Source: Rhodeus uyekii
Taxonomy: Eukaryota > Chordata > Actinopteri > Cypriniformes > Acheilognathidae
Direction of reading: 5' to 3'
DNA: 64,000 nucleotides
Assembly (NCBI GenBank): GCA_037043235.1
Contig: JAWRVZ010000491.1
Location: forward strand, 1-64,000
The position numbers were made by a program, and so were the translations under genes. The notes beneath the pieces were generated by a model. The model did no database searches and was not told the DNA's origin. It worked only from the letters and a program-made list of their open reading frames with translations. Positions 50,000 through 61,810 of this stretch are shown here, piece after piece (position 1 is the stretch's first letter; every line of letters begins with the position of its first letter).

Positions 50000-51948
50000 A
50001 TATAGCTGCTAGCAGCCATCACGGGGCCAAGCGCAAGGAGGGCATTAAATGTCATGCCGACATGGCTGGCATCATCAGACCAACGGCAGTAAGAATCTAA
50101 AGACATTTCAATATGACTTAAGTCTAAATGGCTGAAAAATCAACAATACGGTCTTTAGTAATTCGATTTAATGGTTTATCACATTCAACCAACAGGCAGC
50201 GCTGTAACCAAATTGTAGTGTCAATTCATGTGGTACATTGAGAGTGTGGTGACATTGACACATGCAAAGTTTGCTTTCAATTGGGTAAACCATTGCTGAC
50301 AGACCACTAAAGTCATGTGTTTGTTAAACAAAGCATCTTATAAGAAAAATCGAAATGGCAGACGCTCAAAATGGCCGATATGGGAAAATTTGGTATCACA
50401 GGACTCGGCATGACCCACTGGATCTAAAGACAGCAGTTTCATGATTTTTAGACAAAGCGTTCAGGAGTTATAATCAAAATTGTCAGTTTTTTAATATCTC
50501 CTGACCACTAGGGGGCAGAGCGCCAAAACTCTGCAGGTAGCCTCAGACCATGATTGATATAACACACACCTATTTCGGTCAGAATACGCTAATGAGTTAC
50601 GGAGATATAGCCTCGCATTCAATTCTATGGCCATTGTGTCGAATTCTTTCGCGAGTTATTCGTAAACAGTTTGGCGAATCAACTTTCTTTATATAACTTT
50701 TTGTCATGATGGTCTGGAGATGATGTGGTTTAATTTTGGTGAAAATTGGACAAACGGTCTGGGAGGAGTTCGAAAAAGTAGGTTTTTAAAGAAAAACAAC
50801 ATGGTGGACACGAAGTTTGGCCGACTATGACAAATTTGGTATCTGTGTTCTCGGTTTGACCCAAGGAACGTACAAAGATAATTTGTTTTACCATAGGTTA
50901 ACGTACTCAAAAGTTATTAGCATATTTGTAAATTTGGTTATAACTTTTGACCACAAGGTGGTGCTGCCTCAAAACTTTTTGAGTCGTATCAAGGTTAGGT
51001 GCCAAAGACACATTTTGAGTTTCGTAACGATACGCCAATATCTTTGTTAAATATAGCAATTTATGACAATATTCAAAATGGCCGACGCTCAAAATGGCCG
51101 ATATGGGAAAATTTGGTATCGCATGACTCGGCATGATGCACTGAATCTAAAGAGACCAGTTTTATTATTTTTGGCCAAAGCGTTCAGAAGTTATAAGCAA
51201 ATATTTAACTTTTTCATATCTCCTGACCACTAGGGGGCACAGCGCCAAAACTATGCAGGTAGCCTCAGATCATGATTGACATAACACACACCTAGTTTGG
51301 TCAGAAAACGCTAATGCGTTGCGGAGATAAAGCCTCAATTTCATTTTTGCGACCATTACGTCGGATTATTTCGCGAGTTATTCGTAAACGGTTTGACATA
51401 TCAACTTTCTTTGGATAACTTTTTGTCCACATTGTCTGGAGATGATGTGGTTCAATTTTTATGAAAATCGGAAAAACGGCCTAGGAGGAGTTCGAAAAAG
51501 TAGGTTTTTCATAAAATTCAAAATGGCGGGAAAAATTTAATGACGGAAAATGACGTCATAGGGTGCAATCGAATCGTCTTGAGCCAAGGAATCAGTGGAC
51601 ATAAGAATTTTGTTTCTAGGTCATACGGTTCAAAAGTTATTAGCCTAAACGTTAGTTCAACTTTGGACAGTTGGTGGCGCTAGAGATATTGAGTTAGAGA
51701 CTTCAAATTTGTTATGGTCAATGATTGGACTGTCCTTAATGAGTGTGTCAACTTTTTTTCATTTTCCCGCTTACGGTTCTATGGGCTGTCATAGACTTCA
51801 ATGGCGGAAGAAGAAGAAGATGAGGAATAATAATAAGAACCGGAACAGAAACAATAGGTGCCTCCGCACCTTCGGTGCTTGGCCCCTAATAATAGGAACC
51901 GGAACAAAAACAATAGGTGCCTCCGCACCTTCGGTGCTTGGCCCCTAA
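50000..51948 (+). repeat. A1 repeat unit (A-9)
   Basis: Head GCTGCTAGCAGC with CACGGGGCCAAGCGC. Complete two-module body, CRE at 51551. It ends with two cassettes (51837-51889 and 51895-51948). Confidence 0.93.
51837..51948 (+). repeat. Two tandem A-type hairpin cassettes
   Basis: GAACCGGAACAGAAACAATA and GAACCGGAACAAAAACAATA versions in a row, each with the GCACC-TTC-GGTGC hairpin and GCTTGGCCCCTAA. Confidence 0.9.
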
Positions 51949-53048
51949 ATATAGCTGCTAGCAGCCATCACGGGGCCAAGCGCAAGGAGGGCATAAAATG
52001 TCATGCCGACATGGCTGGCATCATCAGACCAACGGCAGTAAGAATCTAAAGACATTTCAATATGACTTAAGTCTAAATGGCTGAAAAATCAACAATACGG
52101 TCTTTAGTAATTCGATTTAATGGTTTATCACATTCAACCAACAGGCAGCGCTGTAACCAAATTGTAGTGTCAATTCATGTGGTACATTGAGAGTGTGGTG
52201 ACATTGACACATGCAAAGTTTGCTTTCAATTGGGTAAACCATTGCTGACAGAGCACTAAAGTCATGTGTTTGTTAAACATAGCATCTTATAAGAAAAATC
52301 GAAATGGCAGATGCTCAAAATGGCCGATATGGGAAAATTTGGTATCACAGGACTCGGCATGACCCACTGGATCTAAAGACAGCAGTTTCATGATTTTTAG
52401 ACAAAGCGTTCAGGAGTTTTAATCAAAAATGTCAGTTTTTTAATATCTCCTGACCACTAGGGGGCACAGCGCCAAAACTCTGCAGGTAGCCTCCGACCAT
52501 GATTGACATAACACACACCTAGTTTGGTCAGAAAAGGCTAATGCATTGCGGAGATAAAGCCACAATTTCATTTTGGCGACTTTTACCTCGGATTCTTTCG
52601 CGAGTTATTCGTAAACGGTTTGGCGAGTCAACTTTCTTTATATATCGTTTTGTCCACATTGTCTGGAGATGATGTGGTTCAATTTTCGTGAACATCGGAC
52701 GAACGGCCTAGGAGGAGTTCGAAAAAGTAGGTTTTTCATAAAATTCAAAATGGCGGGAAAATTTTCATGACGGAAAATGACGTCATAGGGTGCAATCGAA
52801 TCGTCTTGAGCCAAGGAATCAGTGGACAAAAGAATTTTGTTTCTAGGACATACGGTTCAAAAGTTATTTACGTAAACGTGAGTGCAACTTTGGACAGTTG
52901 GTGGCGCTATAGAGATTGAGTTAGAGACTTCAATTTTGCTATGGTCAATGATTGGACTGTCGTTTATGAGTGTGTCAACTTTTTTTCATTTTCCCGCTTA
53001 CGGTTCTATGGGCTGTCATAGACTTCAATGGCAGAAGAAGAATAATAA
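51949..53048 (+). repeat. Short A1 unit lacking one module (A-10)
   Basis: Again ~1.1 kb with one module. First-module features persist further than in A-7 (CAAAGCGTTCAGGAGTTTT, GTCAGTTTTTTAATATC). Second-module features begin near 52460 (GGGGGCACAGCGCC, then AAAAGGCTAATGCATTGCGG). The junction differs from that in A-7, so the loss is independent. CRE at 52778; no cassette. Confidence 0.9.
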
Positions 53049-54874
53049 ATATAGCTGCAAGCAGCCATGACGGGGCCAAGCACAAAGAGGGCATTAAATG
53101 TCATGCCGACATGGCTGGCAGCATCAGACCAACGGCAGTAAGCATCTAAAGACATTTCAATATGACTTCAGTCTAAATGGCTGAAAAATCATCAATACGG
53201 TCTTTAGTAATTCGATTTAACAGTTTATCACGTTCGACCATCAGGCATCGCTGTAACCAAATTGATGTGTAAAATCATGTGGTATATCCAGAGTGAGGTT
53301 ACAATGACACATGCAAAGTTTAGTGTCAATTGGGTAAAGCATTGCTGACATACAGCTTTAAAGTCATGTGTTTAAGCATAGCATTTCATGACAAAACTCT
53401 AAATATCTGACGCTAAAAATGGCCGATATAGGACAATTTGGTGTCTCAGGACTCGGCATGATGCACTGAATCTAAAGACAGCAGTTTCATGATTTTTGGA
53501 CAAAGCGTTCAGGAGTTATAATCAAAAATGTCAGTTTTTCCATATCTCCTCACCACTAGGGGGAACATCGTCAAAACCCTGCAGGTAGCCTCAAACCATG
53601 ATTGGCATAACACACACCAAGTTTGGTCAGAATAGACTAATGCGTTACGGAGATATAGCCTCGCTTTCAATTCTATGGCCACTGTGTCGAATTCTTTCGC
53701 GAGTTATTCGTAAACGGTTTGACAAATCAACTTTCTTTATATAACTTTTTGTCATGATGGTCTGGAGATGATGTGGCTAAATTTTGGAGAAAATTGGACG
53801 AACGGTCTAGGAGGAGTTTGAAAAAGTAGGTTTTGAAAGAAAAACAACATGGCGGACAGGAAGTTTGGCCGACTATGACATATTTGGTATCTGTGTTCTT
53901 GCCTTGACCCAAGGAACGTATTACGACAATTTGTTTTACCATAGGTCAACGTACTCAAAAGTTATTAGCATTTTTGTAAATTTGGTTATAACTTTTGACC
54001 ACAAGGTGGCGCTGCCTCGAAACTGTTTGTGTCTTATCAAGCCTAGGTGCCAGAGACACATATCGAGTTTCGTAACGATACGCCAATGTGTTCATTAAAT
54101 ATAGCAATTTATGACAAAATTCAAAATGGCCGACACTCAAAATGGCCGATATAGGAAAATTTGGTATCACACGACTCGGCATGATGCACTGAATCTAAAG
54201 AGACCAGTTTTATGATTTTTGGCTAAAGCGTTCAGAAGTTATAAGCAAATATTTCACTTTTTCATATCTCCTGACCACTAGGGGGCACAGCGCCAAAACC
54301 CTGCAGGTAGCCTCAGACCTTGATTGACGTAACACACACCAAGTTTGGTCAGAATACGCTAATGCGTTGCGGAGATATAGCCTCGCTTTCATTTCTGCGG
54401 CCATTTTGTCGAATTCTTTCGCAAGTTATTCGTAAACGGTTTGACGAATCAACTTTCTTTATATAACTTTTTGTCATGATGGTCTGGAGATGATGTGGTT
54501 CAATTTTCGTGAAAATCGGACAAACGGCCTATGAGGAGTTCGAAAAAGTAGGTTTTTCATAAAATTCAAAATGGCGGAAAATTTTTCATGACGGAAAATG
54601 ACGTCATAGGGTCCAATCGAATCGTCTTGAGCCAAGGAATCAGTGGACGAAAGAATTTTGTTTCTAGGACATACGGTTCAAAAGTTATTAACGTAAACGT
54701 GAGTGCAACTTTGGACAGTTGGTGGCGCTAGAGACATTGAGTTAGAGACTTCAAATTTGCTATGGTCAATGATTGGACTGTCCTCTATCAGTGTGCAAAA
54801 TTTCATCATTTTCCCGCAAACGGTTCTATGGCCTGCCATAGACTCCCATGGCGGAAGAAGAAGAAGAAGAGGAA
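53049..54874 (+). repeat. A1 repeat unit (A-11)
   Basis: Head GCTGCAAGCAGCC with GACGGGGCCAAGCAC. Two modules; the first core is decayed (CCACTAGGGGGAACATCG near 53552). CRE at 54599. The tail goes from the GAA tract straight to AAATATAGC without an AAT run or cassette. Confidence 0.92.
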
Positions 54875-56758
54875 ATATAGCTGCTAGCAGCCATCACGGG
54901 GCCAAGCGCAAGGAGGGCATTAAATGTCATGCCGACATGGCTGGCATCATCAGACCAACGGCAGTAAGAATCTAAAGACATTTCAATATGACTTAAGTCT
55001 AAATGGCTGAAAAATCAACAATACGGTCTTTAGTAATTCGATTTAATGGTTTATCACATTCAACCAACAGGCAGCGCTGTAACCAAATTGTAGTGTCAAT
55101 TCATGTGGTACATTGAGAGTGTGGTGACATTGACACATGCAAAGTTTGCTTTCAATTGGGTAAACCATTGCTGACAGAGCACTAAAGTCATGTGTTTGTT
55201 AAACATAGCATCTTATAAGAAAAATCGAAATGGCAGACGCTCAAAATGGCCGATATGGGAAAATTTGGTATCACAGGACTCGGCATGACCCACTGGATCT
55301 AAAGAGACCAGTTTCATGATTTTTAGACAAAGCGTTCAGGAGTTATAATCAAAAATGTCAGTTTTTTAATATCTCCTGACCACTAGGGGGCAGAGCGCCA
55401 AAACTCTGCAGGTAGCCTCAGACCATGATTGACATAACACACACCTAGTTTGGTCAGAAAACGCTAATGCGTTGCGGAGATAAAGCCTCAATTTCAATTT
55501 TGCAACCATTACGTCGGATTCTTTCGCGAGTTATTCGTAAACGGTTTGACATATCAACTTTCTTTGGATAACTTTTTGTCATGATGGTCTGGAGATGATG
55601 TGGTTCAATTTTGGTGAAAATTGGACAAACGGTCTGGGAGGAGTTCGAAAAAGTAGGTTTTTAAAGAAAAATAACATGGCAAATCGGAGGTTTGGCCGAA
55701 TATGACATATTTGGTATCTATGGTCTCGGCTTGACCCAATGAACACATTAAGACCATTTGTTTTACAATAGGTTAACGTCATCAAAAGTTATTAGCATAT
55801 TTGTAAATTTGGTTATAACTTTTGACCACAAGGTGGCGCTGCCCCCAAACTTTTTGTGCCGTATCAAGGTTAGGTGCCGAAGACACATATTGAGTTTCGT
55901 AACGATACGCCAATCCATTTGTTAAATATAGCAATTTATGACAATATTCAAAATGGCCGACGCTCTAAATGGCCGATATGGGAAAATTTGGTATCGCACG
56001 ACTCGGCATGATGCACTGAATCTAACGAGACCAGTTTTATGATTTTTGGACAAAGCGTTCAGGAGTTGTAAGGAAAAATGTCACTTTTTCATATCTCCTG
56101 ACCACTAGGGGGCACAGCGCCAAAACTCTGCAGGTAGCCTCAGACCATGATTGACATAACACACACCGAGTTTGGTCAGAAAACGCTAATGCGTTGTGGA
56201 GATAGAGCCTCAAGTTCATTTTTGCGATCATTACGTCGGATTCTTTCGTGAGTTATTCATAAACGGTTTGACATTTCAACTTTCTTTGGATAACATTTTG
56301 TCACCATGGTCTGGAGATGATGTGGTTCAATTTTCGTGAAAATCGGACAAACGGCCTAGGAGGAGTTCGAAAAAGTAGGTTTTTCATAAAATTCAAAATG
56401 GCGGGAAAATATTCATGACGGAAAATGACGTCATAGGGTGCAATCGAATCGTCTTGAGCCAAGGAATCAGTTGACAAAAGAATTTTGTTTCTAGGACATA
56501 CGGTTCAAAAGTTATTTACGTAAACGTGAGTGCAACTTTGGACAGTTGGTGGCGCTATAGAGATTGAGTTAGAGACTTCAATTTTGCTATGGTCAATGAT
56601 TGGACTGTCCTTTATGAGTGTGCCAACTTTTTTTCATTTTCCCGTTTACGGTTCTATGGGCTGCCATAGACTCCCATGGCACAAGAAAAAGAATAATAAT
56701 AAGAACCGGAACAAAAACAATAGGTGCCTCCGCACCTTCGGTGCTTGGCCCCTAATAA
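54875..56758 (+). repeat. A1 repeat unit (A-12)
   Basis: Head GCTGCTAGCAGC. Complete two-module body; the middle segment near 55680-55760 is closer to A2 (CTCGGCTTGACCCAATGAAC). CRE at 56426. One cassette at 56702-56755, followed by an A2 head. Confidence 0.92.
56702..56755 (+). repeat. Single A-type hairpin cassette
   Basis: GAACCGGAACAAAAACAATA, the GCACC-TTC-GGTGC hairpin and TTGGCCCCTAA at the A1-to-A2 switch. Confidence 0.9.
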
Positions 56759-58260
56759 ATATAGCTGCAAGCAGCAATGACGGGGCCAAGCACAAACAGG
56801 GCATTAAATGGCATGCTGACGTGGCTGGCAGCAAAAGACCAATGGCAGTAATAAACTAAATGCATTTTAAAAGATTTTAGGCTAAATGGCTGAAAAATCA
56901 TTAATACAGACACTGTATTTTGATTTAAAAGTTTATCACTTTGGACCAATAGTTGGCTCTGTGTCCAAATTGTCATAAAGTGTTATAAAGTTTTAGTATT
57001 AAAGAGTTATAAAGAGTTATAAAGTGTTAGTATTAATGTGTTATTATTAGCATTAGTCATTTTGTCATCACTACCTCAAATTTGTAATTGCGGTATACGA
57101 AAACGGTTTTGTCTATCGACACGAAATCCATAACTTTTTGTCAGCACAGTCTGAAGATGATACGATTCAATTTTGGTGAAAATCGGACAAACGGTCTGGG
57201 AGGAGTTAGAAAAAGTAGGTTTTTGAATGAAACAACATGGCGGACAGGAAGTTTAGGCTAAATATATCAAATTTGGTATCTGTGTTCTCGGCATGACCCA
57301 AGGAACATATTGAGACAATTTGTTTTAAAATAGCTTAATGTAATCAAAAGTTATTAGCATTTTTGTAAATTTTGTTATAACTTTTGACCACAAGGTGGCG
57401 CTGCCCCAAAACTTTTGGTGTAGAGTCAAATCAAGGTCCCAAAGCCACATACTAAGTTTCGTAATGATATGCCAATGCGTTTGTTAAATATAACATTTTA
57501 TGACAAATTTCAAAATGGCCGACGCCCAAAATGGCCGATATAAGAAAATTTGGTATCGCATGACTCAGCATGATGCCCTGAATCTAAAGAGAGCAGTTTT
57601 ATGATTTTTGACCAAAGTGTTCAGAAGTTATAAGCAAAAAAGTCAATTTTTTATATCTCCTGACCACTAGGGGGCAGTGCGCCAAAACTCTGCAGGTAGC
57701 CTCAGATTATGACTACTATGACACACACCAATTTTGGTCTGAATACGCAAATGCGTTGCGGAGATATAGCCTCAAGTTCATTTTTGCGGCAAATTCGTCG
57801 AACTCTTTCGCAAGTTTATCAAAAACGGAATGACCAATCAACTTGATTCTCATAACTTTTTGTCTCCATAGTCTGGAGATGATGTGGTTCAATTTTTGTG
57901 AGAATCAGACAAACGGCCTAGGAGGAGTTCGACAAAGTAGGTTTTTCATAAAATTCAAAATTGCGGAAAAATTTTCATGACGGAAAATGACGTCATAGGG
58001 TGCAATCGAATCGGCTTGAGCCAAGGAATCAGTGGACAAAGGAATTTTGTTTCTAGCCCTTATGGTTCAAGAGTTATTAGCATAAATGTAAGTGTAACTT
58101 TGGACAGTTGGTGGCGCTAGAGGGATTGAGGTAGAGACTCCAAAATTGGTGTGGTCAATGATTGGACTGTCCTCTATGTGTGTGCCAAATTTCATCATTT
58201 TCCCACTTACGGTTCTATGGGCTGCCATTGACTTCTGGGTGGAAGAAGAATAATAATAAT
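56759..58260 (+). repeat. A2 repeat unit (A-13)
   Basis: The head is GCTGCAAGCAGC with GACGGGGCCAAGCACAAAC. The front third has degenerate ATAAAGTGTT repeats (56975-57055). The rest is the A2 body with CRE at 57988. It ends in (AAT)n with no cassette and runs into a unit whose head is truncated. Confidence 0.9.
56975..57060 (+). repeat. Degenerate ATAAAGTGTT short tandem repeat
   Basis: Words such as TATAAAGTGTTA, TTATAAAGAGTTATAAAG and GTGTTAGTATTAA recur. Similar tracts occupy the same place at 58452-58530 and 58973-59050. A-16 to A-18 carry GAATTGGGTC..GTGACAATG there instead, so this replaces unit sequence. Confidence 0.7.
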
Positions 58261-58784
58261 AATGACGGGGCCAAGCACAAACAGGGCATTGACATGGCCG
58301 GCAGCATAAGAGCAATTGAAGTAATCAACAACTAAATGCATTTTAATATGATTTTAGGCTAAATGGCTGAAAAATCATTAATACAGACACTGTAATTTGA
58401 TTTCATAGTTTATCGCTTTGGACCAATAGGTGGCGCTGTGTCCAAATTTTTATAAAGTATTAAAGTGTTATAAAGTGTTAGTATTAAAGAGTTATAAAAT
58501 GTTATTATTAATGTGTTGTAAAGCATTAAAGTCAAGTTGTCATCACTACCTCAAATATGTAAGTGCGGTATACGAGATTGGTTTTGTCTATCAACACGAA
58601 ATCCATAACTTTTTGTCAACACAGTCTGAAGATGATACGATTCAATTTTGGTGAAAATCGGACAAACGGTCTGGGAGGAGTTAGAAAAGGTAGGTTTTTA
58701 AAGAAAACAACATGGCGGACAGGAAATTTAGGCAAACTATGTCAAATTTTGTATCTGTGTTCTCGGCGTGACCCAAGGAACATA
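58261..58784 (+). repeat. Doubly truncated A2 unit (A-14)
   Basis: It begins AATGACGGGGCCAAGCAC with no ATATAGCTGCAAGCAGC before it: the (AAT)n of A-13 runs straight into the AATGACGGGG text. It breaks off after ACCCAAGGAACATA at about 58784. Only ~0.5 kb remains. Confidence 0.85.
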
Positions 58785-60261
58785 ACAAGCAGCAATGACG
58801 GGGCCAAGCACAAACAGGTTATTGACGTGGCTGGCAGCATCAGACCAATTGCAGTAAATGCATTTTAAAATGATTTTAGGCTAAATGGCTGAAAATCATA
58901 AATATAGTCACAAAAATTTGATTGAAAAGTTTATCGCTTTGGACCAATAGATGGCGCTGTGTCCAAATTTTTATAAAGTATTAAAGTGTTATAAAGTGTT
59001 AGTATTAAAGAGTTATAAAATGTTATTATTAATGTGTTGTAAAGCATTAAAGTCATGTTGTCATCACTACCTCAAATATGTAAGTGCGGTATACGAGAAC
59101 GGTTTTGTCTATCGACACGAAATCCATAACTTTTTGTCAGCACAGTCTGAAGATGATACGATTCGATTTTGGTGAAAATCGGACAAACGGTCTAGGAGGA
59201 GTTTGAAAAAGTAGGTTTTTGAATGAAACAACATGGCGGATATGAAATTTAGGCAAACTATGTCAAATTTGGTATCTGTGTTCTCGGTGTGACCCAAGGA
59301 ACATATTAAGATCATTTGTTTTAAAATAGCTTAATGTAATCAAAAGTTATTAGCATTTTAGGAAATTGTGTTATAACTTTTGACCACAAGGTGGCGCTGC
59401 CCCGAAACTTTTGGTGTAGGTTCAAATCAAGGTCCCAAAGACACATACTGAGTTTCGTAATGATACGCCAATGCGTTTGTAAAATATAGCATTTTACGAC
59501 AAATTTCAAAATGGCCGACGCCCAAAATGGCCGATATAAGAAAATTTGGTATCGCACGACTCAGCATGATGCCCTGAATCTAAAGAGACCAGTTTCATGA
59601 TTTTTGACCAAAGTGTTCAGAAGTTATAAGCAAAAAAGTCAATTTTTTATATCTCCTGACCACTAGGGGGCAGTGCGCCAAAACTCTGCAGGTAGCCTCA
59701 TATTATGACTACTATGACACACACCAATTTTGGTCTGAATATGCAAATGCGTTGCGGAGATATAGCCTCAAGTTCATTTTTGCGGCAAATTCGTCGAACT
59801 CTTTTGCAAGTTATTCGTAAACGGTTTGATCAATCAACTTGATTCTCATAACTTTTTGTCTCCATAGTCTGGAGATGATGTGGTTCAATTTTTGTGAGAA
59901 TCAGACAAACGGCCTAGGAGGAGTTCGACAAAGTAGGTTTTTCATAAAACTCAAAATTGCGGAACAATTTTCATGACGGAAAATGACATCATAGGGTGCA
60001 ATCGAATCGGCTTGAGCCAAGGAATCAGTGGACAACGGAATTTTGTTTCTAGCCCTTATGGTTCAAGAGTTATTAGCATAAATGTAAGTGTAACTTTGGA
60101 CAGTTGGTGGCGCTAGAGGGATTGAGGTAGAGACTCCAAAATTGGTGTGGTCAATGATTGGACTGTCCTCTATGTGTGTGCCAAATTTCATCATTTTCCC
60201 ACTTACGGTTCTATGGGCTGCCATTGACTTCTGGGTGGAAGAAGAATAATAATAATAATAA
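58785..60261 (+). repeat. A2 repeat unit with partial head (A-15)
   Basis: It starts ACAAGCAGCAATGACGGGG, keeping only the right arm of the head hairpin because it is fused to the broken A-14. The ATAAAGTGTT tract is at 58973. The body from about 59090 closely matches A-16 (offset 1502). The CRE position is mutated (GACATCAT). No cassette. Confidence 0.88.
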
Positions 60262-61810
60262 ATATAGCTGCAAGCAGCAATGACGGGGCCAAGCACAAAC
60301 AGGGCATTGACGTGGCCGGCAGCATAAGAGCAATTGAAGTAATCAACAACTAAATGCATTTTAATATGATTTTAGGCTAAATGGCTGAAAAATCATTAAT
60401 ACAGACACTGTAATTTGAATGAAAAGTTTAGCGCTTTGGACCAATAGTTGGCGCTGTGTCCAAATTGTTAGAATTGGGTCAGAGTAATGTGACAATGAAA
60501 TCTGCAAAGTTTGGTGTTATTTGGACAAAACATTACTGACTTAAAGCATTAAAGTCATTTTGTCATCACTACCTCAAATTTGTAATTGCGGTATACAAAA
60601 ACGGTTTCGTCTATCGACACGAAATCCATAACTTTTTGTCAGCACAGTCTGAAGATGATACGATTCGATTTTGGTGAAAATCGGACAAACGGTCTAGGAG
60701 GAGTTTGAAAAAGTAGGTTTTTGAATGAAACAACATGGCGGATATGAAATTTGGGCAAACTATGTCAAATTTGGTATCTGTGTTCTCGGTGTGACCCAAG
60801 GAACATATTAAGATCATTTGTTTTAAAATAGCTTAATGTAATCAAAAGTTATTAGCATTTTAGGAAATTGTGTTATAACTTTTGACCACAAGGTGGCGCT
60901 GCCCCGAAACTTTTGGTGTAGGTTCAAATCAAGGTCCCAAAGACACATACTGAGTTTCGTAATGATACGCCAATGCGTTTGTAAAATATAGCATTTTACG
61001 ACAAATTTCAAAATGGCCGACGCCCAAAATGGCCGATATAAGAAAATTTGGTATCGCACGACTCAGCATGATGCCCTGAATCTAAAGAGACCAGTTTCAT
61101 GATTTTTGACCAAAGTGTTCAGAAGTTATAAGCAAAAAAGTCAATTTTTTATATCTCCTGACCACTAGGGGGCAGTGCGCCAAAACTCTGCAGGTAGCCT
61201 CAGATTATGACTACTATGACACACACCAATTTTGGTCTGAATACGCAAATGCGTTGCGGAGATATAGCCTCAAGTTCATTTTTGCGGCAAATTCGTCGAA
61301 CTCTTTCGCAAGTTTATCAAAAATGGAATAACCAATCAACTTGAATTCCATAACTTTTTGTCTCCATAGTCTGGAGATGATGTGGTTCAATTTTTGTGAG
61401 AATCAGACAAACGGCCTAGGAGGAGTTCGACAAAGTAGGTTTTTCATAAAATTCAAAATTGCGGAAAAATTTTCATGACGGAAAATGACGTCATAGGGTG
61501 CAATCGAATCGGCTTGAGCCAAGGAATCAGTGGACAAAGGAATTTTGTTTCTAGCCCTTACGGTTCAAGAGTTATTAGCATAAATATAAGTGTAACTTTA
61601 GACAGTTGGTGGCGCTAGAGGGATTGAGGTAGAGACTCCAAAATTGGTGTGGTCAATGATTGGACTGTCCTCTATGTGTGTGCCAAATTTCATCATTTTC
61701 CCACTTACGGTTCTATGGGCTGCCATTGACTTCTGGGTGGAAGAAGAATAATAATAAGAACGAGAACGATTACAATAGGTGCCTCCGCACCTTCGGTGCT
61801 TGGCCCCTAA
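60262..61810 (+). repeat. A2 repeat unit (A-16)
   Basis: Full head; GCATTGACGTGGCCGGCAGC follows the GGGGCCAAGCAC. CRE at 61486. One cassette of the GAACGAGAACG subtype at 61757-61810. Its first 570 bp reappears almost unchanged in A-18, 3165 bp downstream. Confidence 0.92.
61757..61810 (+). repeat. Single A-type hairpin cassette (GAACGAGAACG subtype)
   Basis: GAACGAGAACGATTACAATA, then the GCACC-TTC-GGTGC hairpin and TTGGCCCCTAA. The ATTACAATAGGT core matches B cassettes. Confidence 0.9.
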
